This document shows, in pieces, positions 5,917-7,683 of a stretch of DNA of 7,683 nt. The notes under the pieces were generated by a model. It did not search any database. It was not told where the DNA came from and saw only the letters and a list, made by a program, of their open reading frames with translations. Position 1 is the first letter of the stretch. Every line of letters begins with the position of its first letter. Source of the DNA: Candidatus Zixiibacteriota bacterium (GTDB taxonomy: Bacteria; Zixibacteria; MSB-5A5; WJJR01); the NCBI GenBank assembly GCA_020058315.1, contig JAGVEK010000159.1, positions 1 through 7,683 on the forward strand, in the 5' to 3' direction. The translations under genes and the position numbers were made by a program.

Positions 5917-6947
5917 CAGAGTCCCGCCACTGACGGATCGGTCTGCTTGATCTCAATCGTCACCAGTTCGATACGGAGCATTTTCTTGTCGCACGTCTGT
6001 TTGCATCGCCATACCAGGCACAGCCGACTATCATCGGGCTCAATAATCGCCGTGTCGAGGACCGGCGCGTGGTGAGTCGTCTGGCCGTCGATTCGAACGG
6101 AGATGTCGAGTGTCATCCGCGGAATCTTGAATGCCAGCCGCCCGCTCGGATCGGCATTGTGAATCTCCACGTCCTCTCCCCCTTGCAAGTGGGGCGAGAA
6201 GATCATGTCGGGAGTGGCAGAATTGAAGAATCGAGGATCGAAATCTTCAGGCAGGTATGGCGCGCGGTTTGTCTGCCACGCTTCGTCGTACGTGCCGGCG
6301 TACTTCTTGCGCGGCACCCAATGGGCGCACAACGGCCCGAAACCAACCGGCGCGGGAGCATCGGTCCAACCGGAAATCAGATGAAGTGGATCTTCCAGGT
6401 TGGGCAACGGCATCCCGACGATTTCTTTCTTCCCACGGGAGTGGCAATACCCGGTTCCCACCGGGTTCTCCTCCACGCCGACGGGACGCTCATCGGCGCC
6501 CACGTGGTCATTGCCGCCGAAACTCCGCTCGTAAACCAGTGGCATCCGTTCGAACGGCTGTGGCGCCGACATCACGTGGCCGACCGCCCCCGACAGCCAG
6601 AGCCGATTGCCGAAAACACGGACCACCTTACCGTGCCGCCCGACACGCAGTCCCACATCCACTTCCGTGGTCTTCCTGCCACGTGGTGCGTAGGCATGGC
6701 CCGTCAGTACGACATCGGTCGCCGGTTTGATAAAAGTCAGCTCCGATGCGTATTTGAGACTGGATTCATCGGGTTTCCCGTGAAATTCATCGACCATGAC
6801 GATCGGAGCCTGGTCGCCGGCAATCCGGAGCCTCTCCCCGAGCTGGAATGTGCCCTTCACCACCGGGTAGACTGAATCGATCCCCTTCTCATCGGGAAAC
6901 AACCCCAATGAAGTCTTGAAGGGGGTCTTGTTATCCATCTGAAGCAT
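5916..6947 (-). CDS. DUF2169 T6SS accessory (effector adaptor) protein
   Basis: This 343-residue protein carries the DUF2169 signatures in order: KPATDVVLTGHAYAP (74-88), FERMPLVYERSFGG (132-145), ENPVGTGY (160-167), LPNLEDP (181-187), PVGFGPL (200-206) and a DFDPRFFNSATPD segment (235-247). DUF2169 proteins occur beside VgrG and DUF4150 genes, in some cases fused to pentapeptide repeats, and are thought to help load effectors onto the spike; no pentapeptide repeat is present here. There is no signal peptide or membrane segment, so it should act in the cytoplasm. Two nearby starts exist, Met1 at 6947 and Met4 at 6938; neither has a strong Shine-Dalgarno (GGA lies 11 nt before Met1, next to an intercistronic palindrome). 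It lies 39 nt after DUF6484 and overlaps the next gene by one nt. Confidence 0.92.
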   Translation of the reverse strand: MLQMDNKTPFKTSLGLFPDEKGIDSVYPVVKGTFQLGERLRIAGDQAPIVMVDEFHGKPDESSLKYASELTFIKPATDVVLTGHAYAPRGRKTTEVDVGLRVGRHGKVVRVFGNRLWLSGAVGHVMSAPQPFERMPLVYERSFGGNDHVGADERPVGVEENPVGTGYCHSRGKKEIVGMPLPNLEDPLHLISGWTDAPAPVGFGPLCAHWVPRKKYAGTYDEAWQTNRAPYLPEDFDPRFFNSATPDMIFSPHLQGGEDVEIHNADPSGRLAFKIPRMTLDISVRIDGQTTHHAPVLDTAIIEPDDSRLCLVWRCKQTCDKKMLRIELVTIEIKQTDPSVAGL

Positions 6948-6960
6948 GAGAGTCTATTCC

Positions 6961-6985
6961 GGCGACCGGTCGCCCCCGATGGGCG
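6961..6985 (-). other. Intercistronic palindrome with a competing hairpin
   Basis: The 39-nt gap between the DUF6484 and DUF2169 genes holds a perfect 14-bp palindrome (GGCGACCGGTCGCC, 6961-6974). Beside it is a second 5-bp stem (CGCCC, 6971-6975, with GGGCG, 6981-6985). The two share 6971-6974, so only one can form at a time in RNA. The only Shine-Dalgarno-like GGA of DUF2169 follows the palindrome closely. There is no U-tract, so it is not a terminator. It could affect translation or RNA processing, or be a protein-binding site; function is inferred. Confidence 0.4.
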
Positions 6986-6986
6986 T

Positions 6987-7475
6987 CTAATTGATCTGCA
7001 CGGCAGCGCCTTTGATTCGATTGATCCCTTTGGAACGGCTGACAATTCTGGTGCCGCGGATAATGACAGAGCCATCGCCGGAAAGGACAATCGAGCTTTC
7101 GCCGCATTGAAGTGTCAGCTTCTCATCGGCCGCGATCTCGATCACCCGCTCGCGAGGAGTCTCGGAACTGGATCTCACCCGTTCCTGGGTTGAGTGATTC
7201 TCTTCGGTGACTCTGACGTATCGCCCGACGACACCCAAAACGCATCCCCGGTCACTCCCGTCCTGCGGCGGTACAAAGAGGACCTGGCAACCAGGGATTA
7301 GCGGTGCAGACGCCGCACGGTCCACCCAGAGGTAATCACAGTAATACTGTTTTCTGTCTGCGGCGTCCCCGATCACAATCAGCGTCCCGTCGGGATCGAT
7401 CTCCAGCAGCCGTCCACGCACCACCGATGGAACGGCCGCCTGGATTCGTTCATTGATCACAGTGCCCTTAAACAT
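6987..7475 (-). CDS. DUF6484 T6SS accessory protein
   Basis: This 162-residue protein matches, by recall, the DUF6484 family of T6SS loci. The N-terminal half (about 15-85) is beta-rich with RGRLLEIDPDGTLIVIG, then LIPGCQVLFVPP (59-70) and RGCVLGVVGRY (76-86), an OB-fold-like layout. After a polar linker (about 90-110) comes EKLTLQCGESSIVLSGDG (118-135) and the closing RIKGAAVQIN (153-162), both typical of the family. The segment 125-144 resembles the needle end of the VgrG encoded just upstream. The molecular role is unknown; spike-related assembly is plausible. GAGGAGAG overlapping the vgrG stop supports the MFKGTVINE start; an ATG five nt earlier is out of frame and ends within a few codons. 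The gap to vgrG is 12 nt. Confidence 0.85.
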   Translation of the reverse strand: MFKGTVINERIQAAVPSVVRGRLLEIDPDGTLIVIGDAADRKQYYCDYLWVDRAASAPLIPGCQVLFVPPQDGSDRGCVLGVVGRYVRVTEENHSTQERVRSSSETPRERVIEIAADEKLTLQCGESSIVLSGDGSVIIRGTRIVSRSKGINRIKGAAVQIN

Positions 7476-7487
7476 GGCATTCTCTCC

Positions 7488-7683
7488 TCAGTTCTCGGCG
7501 ATCTTGCTTCCCTTTAATGTGAGGTTGCTCGACGCCTTGACGGCGATCTTGCCAGATCCGACAATAGTGATATCCTTGCCCTTGATCTGGATCGTGCCGT
7601 CTTTCTTCATGACAATACTGGAATCACCCGTCTTGATGACGATCTCGTCCTTCACTTCGAGGGCGAAGCTCTTGCCGACCTGG
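7488..7683 (-). CDS. vgrG: T6SS spike protein VgrG, last 64 residues (cut by window edge)
   Basis: The frame enters from the right edge and ends at a TGA at 7490-7488. The 64 residues are a typical VgrG needle end: QVGKSFALEVKDEIVIKTGD, then SSIVMKKDGTIQIKGKDITI, GSGKIAVKASSNLTLKGSKI and AEN. The alternating beta pattern with repeated Gly and Asp-Gly turns is that of the gp5-like triple-stranded beta-helix. The protein stops right after the needle, so this VgrG carries no C-terminal effector domain and must rely on separate tip and cargo proteins such as the DUF4150-AHH pair downstream. Its stop codon overlaps the ribosome binding site of DUF6484. It is the first gene of the locus seen in the window and probably lies upstream in the same operon. 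Confidence 0.92.
   Translation of the reverse strand, partial: QVGKSFALEVKDEIVIKTGDSSIVMKKDGTIQIKGKDITIVGSGKIAVKASSNLTLKGSKIAEN

Noticed and set aside
6069..6875. Plus-strand open frame of 268 codons
   Set aside because: It is antisense to the DUF2169 gene, whose signatures run through this whole stretch.
1..7683. tRNA, rRNA, CRISPR array, insertion sequence or attachment site
   Set aside because: I saw no cloverleaf, no spaced direct repeats, no transposase and no terminal inverted repeats.

Overview
The window is one T6SS (type VI secretion system) effector locus, read entirely from the minus strand, with no convincing gene on the plus strand. It is cut at both ends inside vgrG genes. The organism should be a Gram-negative (diderm) bacterium, because VgrG, PAAR-like, DUF2169 and DUF6484 proteins belong to contractile injection machinery. 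This mix of families (TIGR02270, DUF4150, DUF1629, AHH nuclease) is, from general knowledge, common in Myxococcota, Planctomycetota and some Proteobacteria. The sequence does not decide among them. GC is moderate: about 60-68% in sampled lines of the VgrG and accessory genes, and about 43-55% in the toxin region.

Layout in the direction of transcription (right to left): the C-terminal tail of a first VgrG (7683-7488); a DUF6484 protein (7475-6987); a DUF2169 protein (6947-5916); a ketosynthase-fold protein with no recognisable active-site residues (5916-4852); a DUF4150 PAAR-like tip protein (4836-4456); an AHH-type HNH/Endo VII nuclease toxin (4446-3529); a DUF1629 (MXAN_0049-type) immunity protein (3499-2930); a TIGR02270 HEAT-like protein (2905-1643); a 155-nt leader with two small hairpins; and the first 495 codons of a second VgrG (1487-1). 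From the first VgrG to TIGR02270 the gaps are 9-39 nt, with one 1-nt overlap, so these genes look like one operon. The second vgrG may have its own control.

Inferred model: VgrG forms the spike and the DUF4150 protein caps it, carrying the AHH nuclease either as a separate polypeptide or by rare amber read-through. DUF2169, DUF6484, TIGR02270 and the ketosynthase-like protein would act as loading or adaptor factors, and the DUF1629 protein would protect the producer and its kin from the nuclease. The most unusual points are the ketosynthase fold stripped of its catalytic residues, the single in-frame amber codon between PAAR-like protein and toxin, and the lower GC of the toxin-immunity segment.
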